From NCBI RefSeq assembly GCF_901709675.1, contig NC_051107.1, forward strand, positions 6,946,001 to 7,010,000: a DNA stretch of 64,000 bases, in the 5' to 3' direction. Shown piece after piece: positions 24,205 through 41,386 of this stretch. Source of the stretch: Syngnathus acus (Eukaryota > Chordata > Actinopteri > Syngnathiformes > Syngnathidae). The position numbers and the translations under genes were made by a program. The first letter of the stretch is position 1. Every line of letters starts with the position of its first letter. Under the pieces are notes generated by a model. That model worked only from the letters and a program-made list of their open reading frames with translations. It did not search any database and was not told the DNA's origin.

Positions 24205-25433
24205 TTCGTTTTAAGATGACGCTTTGGTTGTCATGAACGGCGAGCGTTTCTTAGCAATTGTAGTGCTCACCTTGACCACATAGTGGCGGCAGCAACTGGC
24301 CCAATCGCTCGACACCCCCCATCTTTTCTTTGCTCATATTTGTCAGATGGTTCATGCTGCTATTGGGTTTAATCCAAAACTAATCTTGTTCTCCGATCAA
24401 GCAAGGCTTTTTTCAGAGTTTCTTCTTCTTGTACGCATTAAAATTGGAAATACTGTTTTTCATTTTGAAAAGCCAATGTCATTTCTAAATCGTGTCGTGG
24501 TGAAAAGTGACTATTTTAGGGCTATTGTTTGCTGTAGAGGAAAAAAGTGCAACAAATAGATTTTTACATTGAAAATGTGGGCTTGCGCAGAGGCAGTTTA
24601 TTTTCGTTGAAATCGCGTGATGGCAGTAGGCTCCAACGAGTTTATTGACGTGGATGTGATTGAATTGTTTAACAGGACGTAATCGCAGTCGATAATAGTA
24701 AATGTGAAAGATTAGAATAGCAGCAGGGCGCTTTGGTGCATGGCAAAAAAAGTTGTTGGAAGTTTGCAGCAGTCCAAGCGGGAGAGAAAGTAGTCCCTGT
24801 GGAATGTGAGCGCGTTTGCGTGTGCAGCGGCTCCCTTTCTCCTTCCTTCCGAGGATGTGTTTTGGTCTCATCTTGCCACCGAACGACGAGGTTGTCGAGC
24901 GTGCGGCTCGGCGATCATATGGTTTGGTTGGCCTTCGAGGCGCTCGCTCGCTCGTCCGACAATAGCGGAGAGGGCGGACGGATACGGCGGAGGCTGAGAG
25001 GCCAGGACAATGTACTGGCGTGCTTCGGCTTCCTCGGGAGAGTTGGAGCGTCGCGCCTGGAAGCAAACAAGCCAACAACGAGCTCGAGACGAGCGACAAA
25101 GGCCGCCAAACGACGACGCCAGCCGAGCCATGGAACGTCCGAGCGCCCCGGCCACCGCCTGAGCCACTTTGCGACGTCGAAGGAGGGAGGAAGCAGCCGG
25201 CCGGCCGGCCACCCAGGCCAGGAGTTTACGTTCGAGGCCGCCCGCCCGCCGCCCGCCGCCGCCGAGGTTGAGGTTGAGAAGGAGGCGCAGGCGCAAACGC
25301 AGGCGGGTCGCTCGCTGGCTCAGCCAAGCGAGCGAGATGTTTTTGCTTACTGGCCGCTGACGAGCAACGAGAGGCGGCGGCGACGAGCGCAAGCCGACGA
25401 AGGACGAGGAAGAAGCCAGCGACCGCGAGCAGC
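23635..25433. other. mansc1 - lrp6 intergenic region
   Basis: 1.8 kb. The first 1.1 kb has the mansc1 3' UTR and AT-rich DNA, with a 74-bp (CA)n tract at 24127-24200. From about 24800 onward the sequence becomes strongly CpG-rich (GGCCGGCC clusters at about 25196-25215), consistent with the lrp6 promoter and 5' UTR. Open frames there look like CpG-island shadows, and I see no conserved coding exon. Confidence 0.55.
24127..24200. repeat. (CA)n microsatellite
   Basis: Pure CA dinucleotide tract of about 74 bp downstream of mansc1. Confidence 0.95.
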
Positions 25434-28400
25434 ATGGCCGCGGTGCTGCGGACGCTCTTGTTTTCCACTTTTTGCCTCCCGCTGCGAGGTGAGTCCACCG
25501 CCCGATCGGCCGCCCAAGCACTTGACTCGAGTCGGCCTCAAAGTGCTCACGAGTGGGCTGCGTGGGGTCCTGATAGCTCGTGTGCTGCTCGCGGCCGGCC
25601 CGAGCGCTTTTGCTCGCGCTCCTACTTTGTCAGGGCATCAGACGACGTGCTAGCGCTAACCCCGCTAGCCCGTCTTCGGCTAGGCTAGGCGAGGCGAGCG
25701 GAGCACTTTGGCCAAGTTGGCTGAAAAATAACCTCGCTCGTCCCCCAGGACTGCGCTTCTTTGCCCTCCCCACTCCGCATTGTTTGGCTCTCGGACGCCC
25801 CGTCCGTCGTTATCCATTCCTCTTTTAATTGCCGTCCGTCCGTGCGTGCGTGCGTGCGCGTTGCACAACAACACAAACGCAGCAACGCCGAGCCAAACGC
25901 TGCAAGCGACGGGACAAACACGCTCGCTGAAACGGTCTTTATCCAAAAAACATGCCGAGGATGCTGCTGCTAGCCATGATATCTAAGCGCTCGCTCGCTC
26001 GCTCGCTTCGTCTGTCGAGCTCTTCTAAAAGTTTTACTTTTCCAAAAAGCACAAACTGAAATTCAGGAGGAGGATCCAGTTCCCATTTCGGTCATATCGT
26101 ACCATCGACAGGGAAACTGTCCAAAATGTTGACCATCGTTTTCCAAACTCAAAGCAGATGCTCGCAAATGAACTGGGAGAATCTGCAGAATCGAGAGAAG
26201 GTTTGGCGTCGAGGGGCCGGACTTGCAACAGTCGGGCAGATTTGAAGTTCGACGAGACCTCGCGGATGAGCCAAAACGGTCGCCTCTCAATTTGATACAT
26301 AAATTGCCGCGCTCGCCCTCGACTTTGTCGGTCCCTCCGTTTCAAGGGGCCTTAGACGGCTCGCTCCGAACGCACCTTCGAGGTTGTTTGCCGGACATCC
26401 GCCGACGCTTCTCTCGGAGCCCGAGCTTTCGCCGGCCGGCTGCCGAGTCGGCCGTTTTCTCCGCTTCTCGGCGGTCGCCTGGGGTTCATGGCCTTGCCGT
26501 TCCCATTTCCGACGGACGGGATTTGGAGCGGGCCCCGGTTCAGACGAGGATTTGTTTTTTGGTCGCCGCCCTCAGGCCAGCCGCTGCTGCTGTACGCCAA
26601 CCGACGGGACCTGCGGCTGGTGGACGCGTCCCGCGAGCGCGCCAACGCCAGCGTGGTGGTGGGCGGCCTGGAGGACGCGGCGGCTGTGGACTACGTCTTC
26701 TCGCAGGGGCTCATCTACTGGAGCGACGTGAGCGAGGAGGCCATCAAGCGCACGGTCTTGGACCGGGCGGGCGGTGCCGCCGCCGTACACACGGTGGTGC
26801 CCGGCCTGGCCTCACCCGACGGACTGGCCTGCGACTGGCTGGCCGCCAAACTCTACTGGACTGACTCGGAGACCAATCGCATCGAAGTGTCGGAGCTGGA
26901 CGGAAGCCTGAGGAAGGTTCTCTTCTGGCAGGAGCTGGACCAGCCCAGGGCCATCGCCTTGGACCCCGCCAGAGGGTGAGTAGCGAGGGGAGCTGGCCCT
27001 TTGTTTGCCCGTCGCGCACCTATACACCGCTCGCCATGGTGCGCTGACGGCGCCTTTTGCGACGGCGGCAGCTTCATGTACTGGACCGACTGGGGCGAGA
27101 TCCCCAAGATCGAGCGGGCGGGCATGGACGGGACCGATCGCTCCGTCATCGTGGAGCGCGACATCTACTGGCCCAACGGACTCACGCTGGACTACGAGCA
27201 GCGCAAGCTCTACTGGGCCGACGCCAAGCACAGCTTCATCCACCGCTGCCACCTGGATGGCACCAACAGGTACCGACCCGAGCCTTCTGCGTCTTTGCTC
27301 GCCTGCCTGCGTGAGTGAGTAATGGAGAAGGACCAGAAGCAGCCCCAAAAATCACATGTGCTTGTGGGGGCCCAACGACAAGGAAAAGTGTGTGTGTGTG
27401 TGAGTGTGTGTGTGTGTGTGTGTGCGCGCGTGTCTACTGGGGACTCGCATTGGTGGGCGCCAGTTGTTGATGGAAAACAGATGTGCGATTTGCTGCTGCG
27501 CTCAGGCCCGCGTCACGCCGCTCTCAGCGCAAAAGGTCGAGCTCCGCCGCCCGGGCCCATATTTCAAGGCGCCTTTGCTAGCATTACGCTTTGGCACGTT
27601 GCGAGCCGCATCGCTTGAATTGCGGACGGCTGGTGTTTTGGCGGCAGAAAATATGCAGCTCTGGCAGTACGGCAACCCCCCTCCAGAAAATACAGGTCAA
27701 ATCTGCCATCGAGAGCCGACAATTGGCGGTCAAAGCTTTTGAAGCTAGCGCGCTAGCTGCTAGCTGACGTGACAACGTATGGGGGTCGCCATCCCTTGGC
27801 CAACTACGGCATTGCACCCAAAACAAATGGTTGGGCTGCAAAAACCCCCCCCAAATAAACGACCCAGGCAATCACTCAACAAATTCAAAGAAAATTTGAT
27901 CATGAGACGCTTCCTCCATGTTTCTGTTCTCCTTCAGGGAGGTGGTGGTGAAAGGCAAGCTGCCTCACCCGTTTGCCCTCACCCTCTTTGAGGACACGCT
28001 CTTCTGGACCGACTGGAACACGCACTCCATCCACTCGTGCTCCAAGCACGACGGCGGCCGGCAGCGCGTGGTCCACTCGGACATCTTTTCGCCCATGGAT
28101 ATCCACGTCTTCAGCGCCAAGCGGCAAAGCCAGAGTGAGTCCAAACGGCCGGCGGCGCGACGCGACGCTGCTTGTTTCTTTAGCCGACGTTCGACGGTTT
28201 GTGGCGGCGTTTCTTTCAGCGAGCACGCCGTGCTCTCTGGACAACGGCGGCTGCTCTCACCTGTGCCTGCTGTCGCCCGCCGAGCCCTTCTTCCGCTGCG
28301 CCTGCCCCACCGGAGTGCAGCTGCTGCACGACAACAGGACCTGCCGAGACGGTCGGTCGGGGCAAAAGCGGGCCGGGCCACGGGAAGAAAACCCAAATTG

Positions 28401-31400
28401 ATGCTGGGCTTTTGCAGGCGCCACACGCATGCTGCTGCTGGCTCGGCGGACGGACCTGCGTCGCATCTCTCTGGACACGCCCGACTTCACGGCCATCATC
28501 CTGCAGGTGGACGACATCCGGCACGCCATCGCCATTGACTACGACCCGGTGGACGGCTACATCTACTGGACGGACGACGACGTGAAGGCCATCCGCCGCT
28601 CGCTGCCCGACGGCAGCGACGCCCAGTTGGTGGTCACCTCGCAGGTCAGCCACCCGGACGGCATCGCCGTGGACTGGATCGCGCGCAACCTCTACTGGAC
28701 CGACACGGGCACGGACCGTATCGAGGTCACCCGTCTCAACGGGACCATGCGCAAGATCCTGGTCTCCGAGGACCTGGACGAGCCCCGGGCCATCGTGCTG
28801 GACCCCGTGGCCGGGTGAGCGTTTGATGCAGATTCCATCCGGACAGGCGTGCTACTGGGCTATCCGCTTGCGAGTTCTTGACGGGATGTGGTGCGCCTCA
28901 GGTACATGTACTGGACCGACTGGGGCCAGGTGCCCAAGATCGAGCGCGCCGACCTGGACGGCACGGAGCGGCTGGTGCTGGTCAACACCTCGCTGGGCTG
29001 GCCCAATGGCCTGGCGCTGGACTACGACGAGCGCAAGATCTACTGGGGCGACGCCAAGACCGACATGATCGAGGTGAGTCACGCTTGAGAAATGACATGG
29101 TCTGCGATTCCGGTCCACGTCAGAAGGCGCTTTCCTTTTTCTTGAATGGCAAATGATTGGGCGGGCGGGCGGCCGGTGCTCCTCTTGCCTCCCCGCCCGC
29201 CCCAGTGCTCCCTCGCTTCCTCCGTCCCTCGCTCCCTCCCTCCCTCCAGGTCTCGTAATTTTTCTTTCTTTTCTTTTCTTTCCGTGGCCAGCTCCCACAT
29301 CTGGTTGCGATTGTGGCTGCGCTGCAGCTGTGGTGGGCTCCGTTTAGAATAGAAGCAGAAAGTCAAACATCGCCACACGGTGGTCAAAGCCTTTGGCTCA
29401 CCATGGAAAGAAACTTTATGTGCGCACACACACACACACACACACACATATACATAAAGTATATATAGATATATTTCTACGTATATCATAGATATATTTA
29501 TATCTCATAGCTATATTTCTATATGATAGCTAGCCATGCATGATGTGGGAAAGATGATTTGCCACGTCAGCCAAATGGGCGTTGGCTTCTGGGCAACAAA
29601 TGAAGCCCCCTCCCCGGCTGGCACTGTGTCAGGTGATGAACATGGACGGGACGTCGAGGCGGGTGCTGGTGGAGGACAAGCTTCCTCACATTTTTGGCTT
29701 CACGCTGCTGGGCGACTTCATCTACTGGACGGACTGGCAGCGGCGCAGCATCGAGCGCGTCCACAAGCACACGGCCGAGCGCGAGGTCATCATCGAGCAG
29801 CTGCCGGACCTCATGGGCCTCAAGGCCGCCTACGTCCGCCGGGCCTTCGGTGAGTACGTCGTCAAACTCGCTGGCTGGTGGGACTTTTGGAGCTGTCGTT
29901 TGCTAGGCGGCGCCCGGCCGGGTCTGACCGTCGCCTGCCCCTTTGCCTCCTCGTCAGGCAGCAACGCGTGCGCCCACAACAACGGCGGCTGCAGCCACCT
30001 GTGCCTATTCAAGCCGCAGGGGGCGCAATGCGGCTGCCCCATCGGGCTGGAGCTGATCGCCGACATGCGCACGTGCATCGTGCCCGAGGCCTTCCTGCTC
30101 TTCTCGCGCCACACCGACATCCGCCGCATCTCGTTGGAGACCAACAACAACAACGTGGCCATCCCGCTCACCGGCGTCAAGGAGGCCTCCGCCCTCGACT
30201 TTGACGTCACCGACAACAGGATCTACTGGACCGACATCACCCGCAAGGTGCTCCGTCCGGCGCCTCTGACCGTCCGTCCGTCCGTCCGTGCGCTAAAAGC
30301 CCTTATGCGCCTTTCTTCGCAGACCATCAGCCGGGCCTTCATGAACGGCAGCGCCCTGGAGCACGTGGTGGAGTTTGGTCTGGACTACCCCGAGGGCATG
30401 GCGGTGGACTGGCTGGGCAAGAACCTATACTGGGCCGACACGGGCACCAACCGCATCGAGGTGGCCAAACTGGACGGCCAGCATCGGCAGGTCTTGGTCT
30501 GGAAGGATTTGGACAGTCCCAGGGCGCTGGCGCTGGACCCGGCCCAAGGGTGAGCGCGAGTCCCGCTTTGCCGCCCGGCCGATCCGGCCCGGCCCCGCTC
30601 AGCCCAGCCGTCTCCTCCTCAGTTACATGTACTGGACCGAGTGGGGCGGCAAGCCCAAGATCGACCGAGCGGCGATGGACGGGAGCGGTCGCGTCACTCT
30701 GGTGGCGGACGTGGGGCGAGCCAATGGACTCACCATCGACTACGCCGAGCGCCGCCTGTACTGGACCGACCTGGACACCACGCTCATCGAGTCGTCCGAC
30801 ATGCTCGGTGAGGCTCGACCTGACCTATTCGTGGTTAACAAATTGGTCGCCTGGGGCGGGCAACTCACAATAAGTGGAGCTTCTCTCGTGAGATACCAAT
30901 GCCCGACAAAGAAAGGACCTGACGGATGGACGGACGGACGGACGGACGGAAGGAAGGAAGGAAGCAAGCGAGACGGGCCGGCAGTCGCGGTCGACTAGTG
31001 GCTGGTGCCGTGCCCGTAATGACGAGACCTGGTTTCATCTTCAGGTCAGGACCGCGAGGTGATCGCCGACGACCTCCCTCACCCGTTCGGCCTGACTCAG
31101 TACCAAGACTACATCTACTGGACGGACTGGAGCCAGCGCAGCATCGAGCGGGCCAACAAGACCAGCGGGCAGAACCGCACCGTCATCCAGGGCCACCTGG
31201 ACTACGTCATGGACATCCTGGTGTTCCACTCGTCCCGCCAGGGCGGCTGGAACGCCTGCGCCTCCACCAACGGCCACTGCTCCCACCTCTGCCTGGCCGT
31301 GCCCGTCGGGGGCTTTGTTTGCGGCTGCCCCGCCCACTTCTCGCTGGGCTACGACAACAAGACCTGCAACGGTGAGGAGCCGGGCCGGGCCGGGCCGGGC

Positions 31401-34400
31401 CAGGCCGCGTCGCGCCGCCTTTTAAGCCGCTTGTTGTTTTTCAGCGCCGACGTCCTTCCTGCTCTTCAGCCAGAAGACGGCCATCAACCGCATGGTGATG
31501 GACGAGCAGCAGAGCCCCGACATCATCTTGCCCATCCACAACCTGAGCAACGTGCGCGCCATCGACTACGACCCGCTGGACAAGCAGCTCTACTGGATCG
31601 ACTCCAAGCAGAACGTCGTGCGTCGCGCCCAGGAGGACGGCAACCAGGTGGCGAGGCCGAGGCACATTCTGCCGCCGCCGTTTGAAATACTGGTGGGCTA
31701 ACGCTGGTCCGCCCGCCGTCTCTTTGTGCGCCGCCAGAGCATGACGGTGGTGTCGGGCCTGCAGCTGTACGACCTGAGCATCGACATCTACAGCCGCTTC
31801 ATCTACTGGACCAGCGAGCTCAGCAACGTCATCAACGTCACGCGCACCGACGGCGGCCGCGTGGGCGTGGTGCTGAGGGGCCCGCACGACAAGCCGCGCG
31901 CCATCGTGGTCAACCCCGAGCGAGGGTGAGTAGAGAGAGATGTGTGTGGCCAGCCAGCTTCTTCTCCTTCTCTGCCTCTTCTTCTTGCTGTTGAGAGAGG
32001 CCTATGATGGCCGCTTTCTTTGTGTTCCTTTTTTTTTTCTCTCCGCTCATTTGTTTGGAGCGGCAATTGCAGCCTTGGCTTTGCTTCGGGCCGGGTCCGG
32101 CCGGTAATCTGCGTGCGGTTCGCAGATGAACTTTGCAGATGTCGTCGCGAGGAGGAGCCCGACGCCTTTTTGGCGGATTGATTTTTTTTTTGATTTTGAA
32201 CGTGCGGCCTGTGTCGTCTCAGGTACATGTACTTCACTAACCTGCTGGAGCGCTCGCCCACTATCGAGCGCGCGGCGCTGGATGGGACGGAGCGCGAGGT
32301 GCTCTTCTTCAGCGGGCTGGGCAAGCCCGTGGCGCTGGCCGTGGACAACGAGCTGGCCAAGCTCTTCTGGGTGGACTCGGACCTGCGGCGCATCGAGAGC
32401 AGCGACCTGTCAGGTATGCGGCGGCGGCGTCCTCGTCGAACATCGCCGCTCCAAAAGCAACACTGCTGCACTGCGCTCTAGTGGCTGATCTCTGCAGTGC
32501 ACATCAACCCAGACGTGCTCTGTGGGAAGTACAACATTTGTCTAATATTGAGAGCAATTTCACCGTAAATGGTCTCAGCTCATGTTTGGGCCGGTAGGAT
32601 GCTATGAGACGCCGGGCTAACGCGTGTCCCGCTCCTCCCGCCCGCCCTCCCCCTCCTCAGTTCCTTACTTGTTTTGTTGGCCGAGTTCCCGAGCGCCTTG
32701 TTTTCCTTTGCCCCGACCCCGCCCGACCAGGCGCCAATCGCATCGTCATCGCCGACTCCAACATCCTGCAGCCTGTGGGCCTGACTGTGTTTGGCAAGCA
32801 CCTGTACTGGATCGACAAGCAGCAGCAGATGATCGAGCGCATCGACAAGACCACGCGCAAGGGCCGCACCAAGATCCAGGCGCGGGTGGCCTACCTCAGC
32901 GACATCCACGCCGTGCGCGAGCTCGACATGAGGGACTACGGTGAGCCAAATATAGCCTTTTATTCGGGGCTGTGCCAAATCCGGGGACTCATGAGTGAAA
33001 AACCTCATTGGCGGCCAATGGCTGACGTGCGCTCGGCGTGTCGTGGCAGGTAAACACCCGTGCACGTGGGACAACGGCGGCTGTTCGCACATCTGCATCG
33101 TCAAGGGTGACGGCACCAACCGCTGTTCCTGTCCCGTCCACTTGGTGCTGCTGCAGAATGAGCAGTCCTGCGGAGGTGATTGCCTCCGTCCCCGCGTCTG
33201 TCCCTGCCTCCGTCCCCGCGTCCGTACCCGCCCCTGCCTCTGCCTCCGCCTACCCTCCCTGACGCTCTTCGTCATGCCCCCTCAGAGCCGCCCACGTGTT
33301 CCCCGGAGCACTTCTCGTGCCGTTCGGGCGAGGTGGACTGCATCCCTCAGGCGTGGCGCTGCGACGGCTACCCCGAGTGCGACGACATCAGCGACGAGGT
33401 GGACTGCCCGGTTTGCTCGGACAGCGAGTTCCAGTGCGACAGCCGCCAGTGCATCCAGCTCAGCCTTCGCTGCAACGGCGAGGTCAACTGCCAGGACCGC
33501 TCCGACGAGAACAATTGCGAAGGTGAGACTCGCCTGTTGCCCTCCCGTCGATTTCGTCGCTCAAGTCGCTCTGCCGTTCAGTGCGCTGCCCGTCGGACCA
33601 GTTCGCCTGCGCCAACGGCCAGTGCGTCGGCAAGCACAACAAGTGCGACAACAACATGGACTGCGCCGACAACTCGGACGAGATCGGCTGCTGTAAGACG
33701 CTCGCTCAGTCGCTCGCCGCTTCCTCCCCCTCGCCGTCCTTCATCTCCTTCTTCTCGGTGCAGCAGACTCCACGGAGGAGCCGCCCCCGCCCAACAACAC
33801 GGTGGGCTCCATCGTGGGCGTTGTGATGGCGCTCTTCCTGGTGGGCGCCGTCTACTTTGTGTGCCAGCGCGTGCTGTGCCCTCAGATGAAAGACGACAGC
33901 GAGACGGTCACCAACGACTTTGTGGTCCACGGGCCTTCCTCGGTGCCGCTGGGATACGTGCCGCACGCCGCCCCCCTGTCCGCCTCGTTGCCAGGTGAGG
34001 CGCCGGCCGGCCGGCCGGCCGGCCGGGGAGCCCCGCCGCCCCCTCCGGCGCTAACCCGCTTGTCGTTTGTGCCAGTCATGTCCGGGGGCAAGTCGGCCAT
34101 CGGCTCGCTCAGCATCATGGGCGGCAGCAGCGGCCCGCCGTACGACCGCGCCCACATCACCGGCGCCTCATCCAGCAGCTCGTCCAGCACCAAAGGCGCC
34201 TACTTCCCTCCGGTCAGAGCCTTTCTACACATGAGGGGAGGACCCTCAAATCGAGGGAATGACCGTGTGAAATGTTCTTGCCACCAGATCCTGAACCCGC
34301 CTCCTTCTCCCGCCACCGTCCGCTCGCAATATACGCTGGAGTTCGGATACTCGTCCAACAGCCCGTCCACGCACCGATCCTACAGGTACGCCTCCAGCCA

Positions 34401-34894
34401 ACAATGGAGGTTTCCAAAAGCTGCATATGAAAGTCAGCAAAAAAGTCCTTTGATTTGCAAGCATTGGCTTTTGTCTCATTCATTGATGCAATTGATTTGG
34501 AATTGGAGAAAAAGAATGCGCTCGCTCAGCCCCACGCACAAGGGCACGTTTGCAAGTGGCTAACTCATGTCGTACGTCCCGCAGCTACCGGCCGTACACG
34601 TACCGCCACTTTGCCCCTCCCACCACGCCGTGCAGCACCGACGTGTGCGACAGCGACTACACGCCGGGCCGCCGCGCGCCGCTCAAGTCTGCGGGCGGCC
34701 GAGCAGCGGCCAAAGACTACGCCAGCGACCTCAACTACGATTCTGAGCCTTTCCCGCCGCCGCCCACGCCTCGCAGCCAGTACCTGTCGGCCGAGGAGAA
34801 CTGCGAGAGCTGCCCGCCGTCGCCCTACACCGAGCGCAGTTATTCGCACCACCTCTACCCGCCCCCGCCCTCACCCTGCACGGACTCGTCCTGA
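25434..34894 (+). CDS. lrp6: Low-density lipoprotein receptor-related protein 6
   Basis: Plasma-membrane Wnt co-receptor acting with Frizzled to stabilise beta-catenin. Twenty-three exons: 25434-25488, 26576-26975, 27072-27269, 27938-28134, 28220-28351, 28418-28814, 28902-29073, 29633-29849, 29958-30247, 30323-30549, 30623-30807, 31045-31371, 31445-31647, 31738-31925, 32223-32413, 32731-32940, 33050-33175, 33286-33522, 33582-33692, 33767-33994, 34076-34212, 34288-34385, 34585-34894. Total 1,611 aa (human 1,613). Domains in order: signal peptide, four YWTD beta-propellers each closed by an EGF module, three LDLR class A repeats (exons 17-19), transmembrane helix (exon 20), cytoplasmic tail. 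All five PPPSPxS-type phosphorylation motifs remain ([39 protein letters not shown]). Most exon lengths equal my recollection of the human ones. Choice of LRP6 over LRP5 rests on overall identity and the tail. Confidence 0.99.
25489..26575 (+). other. lrp6: lrp6 intron 1
   Basis: 1.09-kb intron, CpG-rich at both ends, with GCTAGC/GCTAAC motifs at 25648-25669. No coding sequence was recognised. Confidence 0.6.
27270..27937 (+). other. lrp6: lrp6 intron 3 with TG repeat
   Basis: 668 bp. It contains a (TG)n tract (about 27388-27424) and GCTAGC motifs at 27747-27765. Otherwise no feature was recognised. Confidence 0.6.
29074..29632 (+). other. lrp6: lrp6 intron 7 with CA repeat
   Basis: 559 bp. 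It contains a (CA)n tract (29425-29448) followed by AT-rich TATA-type repeats (about 29450-29530). No coding sequence was recognised. Confidence 0.6.
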
Positions 34895-35194
34895 ACCTGT
34901 GACGAAGCTCGCCATAACACCCCCCCACCCCCCTTGTAAATAGCAATTGTGCATAAATGAGGTTAAAAATGGGAACGCCAGGCCGGCTGCTGCGGAACAT
35001 TTGTACATTGAAAAAGAGGAAAACATTTATATATTTTCTATACAGCGTTTACTGATGATGCTATAGAGGTTTGTATTCTGACGTTTGTAAATTTTTTAAG
35101 AAAAGCTTTTATTCAAATCACACACAGAGAAGTTGCCTTAAAGGACACACTACGCCAAATACGGAGCGTCCGCCATTCCAGCCGCCCCATCCCC

Positions 35195-35308
35195 GGTTCG
35201 CCCCGAGCGCCATCCCTGCCGGTTCGCCTCGAGCGCCATCCCCACCGGTTCGCCTCGAGCGCCATCCCCGCCGGTTCGCCTCGAGCGCCATCCCTGCCGG
35301 TTCGCCCA
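35195..35308 (+). repeat. 26-bp minisatellite in the lrp6 3' UTR region
   Basis: Four full copies and a partial fifth of a 26-bp unit beginning GGTTCGCC and containing CGAGCGCCATCC. Copies start at 35195, 35221, 35247, 35273 and 35299. Differences are mostly C/T. Confidence 0.9.
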
Positions 35309-35750
35309 AGCCCCCCCCCCCCCGGTCCCAATCGAGCAGCCATCTTGTGCCTGAGCAATTGAACAGCAAGTGTTTTTGCAGCAGCGCAGCGTTGCGGCGC
35401 GTTCATAAGCTAGACGTTATCGAGCACACCGAGAAGCAGCAGCAGCAGCCACTACCTTGTAAAGCGCTCCTTCCTCGTTTTCTATCTCTCATGAGCGTGA
35501 CCATGTTTGTTTTCTTCTGTTGCGTACCTCAACCTGCGGAAAGTATGACATTGAGCCGTCACTCGGAGCCACGGTTCCTGGCCCTTCCTTGTGACAGTTA
35601 GCGAAGCCGCCGGCTCAGCAAATATGGCGGCGCGTTTGGGCCCGGCTTGGTGTCTTTTCTGTTTTTCAGCGTTTGGTTGTTCATCCTCTACTTTGGCCCA
35701 TCCGGCTGCCACCGTTAGCCGCTCCTGTCCTTCTCCTTCCTTTTGTCCAA

Positions 35751-35756
35751 CATAAA
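35751..35756 (+). terminator. lrp6: Possible polyadenylation signal for lrp6
   Basis: CATAAA variant followed by GT-rich DNA about 860 bp after the stop. I saw no canonical AATAAA in the preceding interval. Tentative. Confidence 0.3.
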
Positions 35757-36181
35757 GTGAGTGACCTTGTACTTTCTGCCGTCTCGGTGTCTGTCATTCC
35801 TCCGTTCTCCCCCAAGTTGACGTCAACGCTGTCCGAGGATAATTGACATGGAATCAAGAAGAAAAGCAGTCAGATTGCCGCATGTTGGAGTATTAGAATA
35901 GACCTTGGATTTGATCAAATGCTTTGTTTAGTGAGCGGCTGCAACATTTATTGTTCACACATGGCACCGATAGTCCTTTGAACTGATGGAGCGAACATCG
36001 ATTGCCCGTGACTTTTTCACACGAAATTAATATGCTGGGGTTTTTTCAGCCAGAGGAGGGAAATGTGAATGGTTTTCTTTTTGCGGGTATCCAGAAATCG
36101 ACCATTTAAACCATTGTTAACGTATGACTGTCATCTCAAACTCGCCACCCGGTGAGGAAACTCAAGTTTGTTGACGGCAGG

Positions 36182-36275
36182 TGACGTCAGGTGCAGTTGT
36201 CTGCGCTGTGATTGGCTCGTACGGCACGTGACCAGGCCAGAGCGGAAAAGGAAGCACTCTGTTGCAGCGACAAGG
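36182..36275 (+). promoter_or_regulatory. tbk1: tbk1 core promoter and 5' UTR exon
   Basis: Within about 95 bp lie a full CRE palindrome (TGACGTCA, 36182-36189), an inverted CCAAT box (ATTGG, 36211-36215) and a CACGTG E-box (36225-36230). An exon-like segment then ends at 36275, followed by a GTAAG donor. This is probably the non-coding first exon of tbk1. Its splice partner would be the acceptor just before 36669. Confidence 0.55.
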
Positions 36276-36681
36276 GTAAGTCAGCGTCCTCCTCTACATC
36301 GTATTAAGCCACAAAACTCCCCTCCCTTTTCACTTTCACATCGCTTTTAGCCTTTAGCACCCAGCTTGGTCACCGGCACCCCAGCTTTGATGCCGTACGC
36401 TGGTTTGTTAGCGGGCCGCCATGTTGCCCGTCCGGAACAGAGGCCGGAAATGCTGCTTGAACTTCGCTCCGCTCGCTTGTCAGTAAACGTTATTTGGCTT
36501 CGTCACTCGGACGCTTCGGCGTTGTGACTGCAAACAAACGAGCACTTTGGGCATTTTTCCGGGTCACGGCGAAAACGCAGAAAAGCGAAAGACTGGCGGT
36601 GATTTCCCGCTTTGACGTCATCGCAAGGAGATTGACGGGCAGGCTATAATTACGGTGTGCGTGCGCAGGTAGGTCGTGATA

Positions 36682-41273
<4,592 letters not shown>

Positions 41274-41380
41274 ACCACGGCACGGCACGGCAAAAGTTTT
41301 GCTTTTGTAAATAGCTGCTGCTCTTTTGTAAATATTTCAATGGCAGCTCAGCTTTGTACATGTGATGATGATCAAGGTCC

Positions 41381-41386
41381 AATAAA
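41381..41386 (+). terminator. tbk1: Polyadenylation signal for tbk1
   Basis: AATAAA about 110 bp after the tbk1 stop codon. Confidence 0.8.

Noticed and set aside
24733-25653. 306-codon open frame upstream of and overlapping lrp6 exon 1
   Set aside because: It is in a different frame from the lrp6 signal peptide, very CpG-rich and low-complexity. Best seen as a CpG-island shadow.
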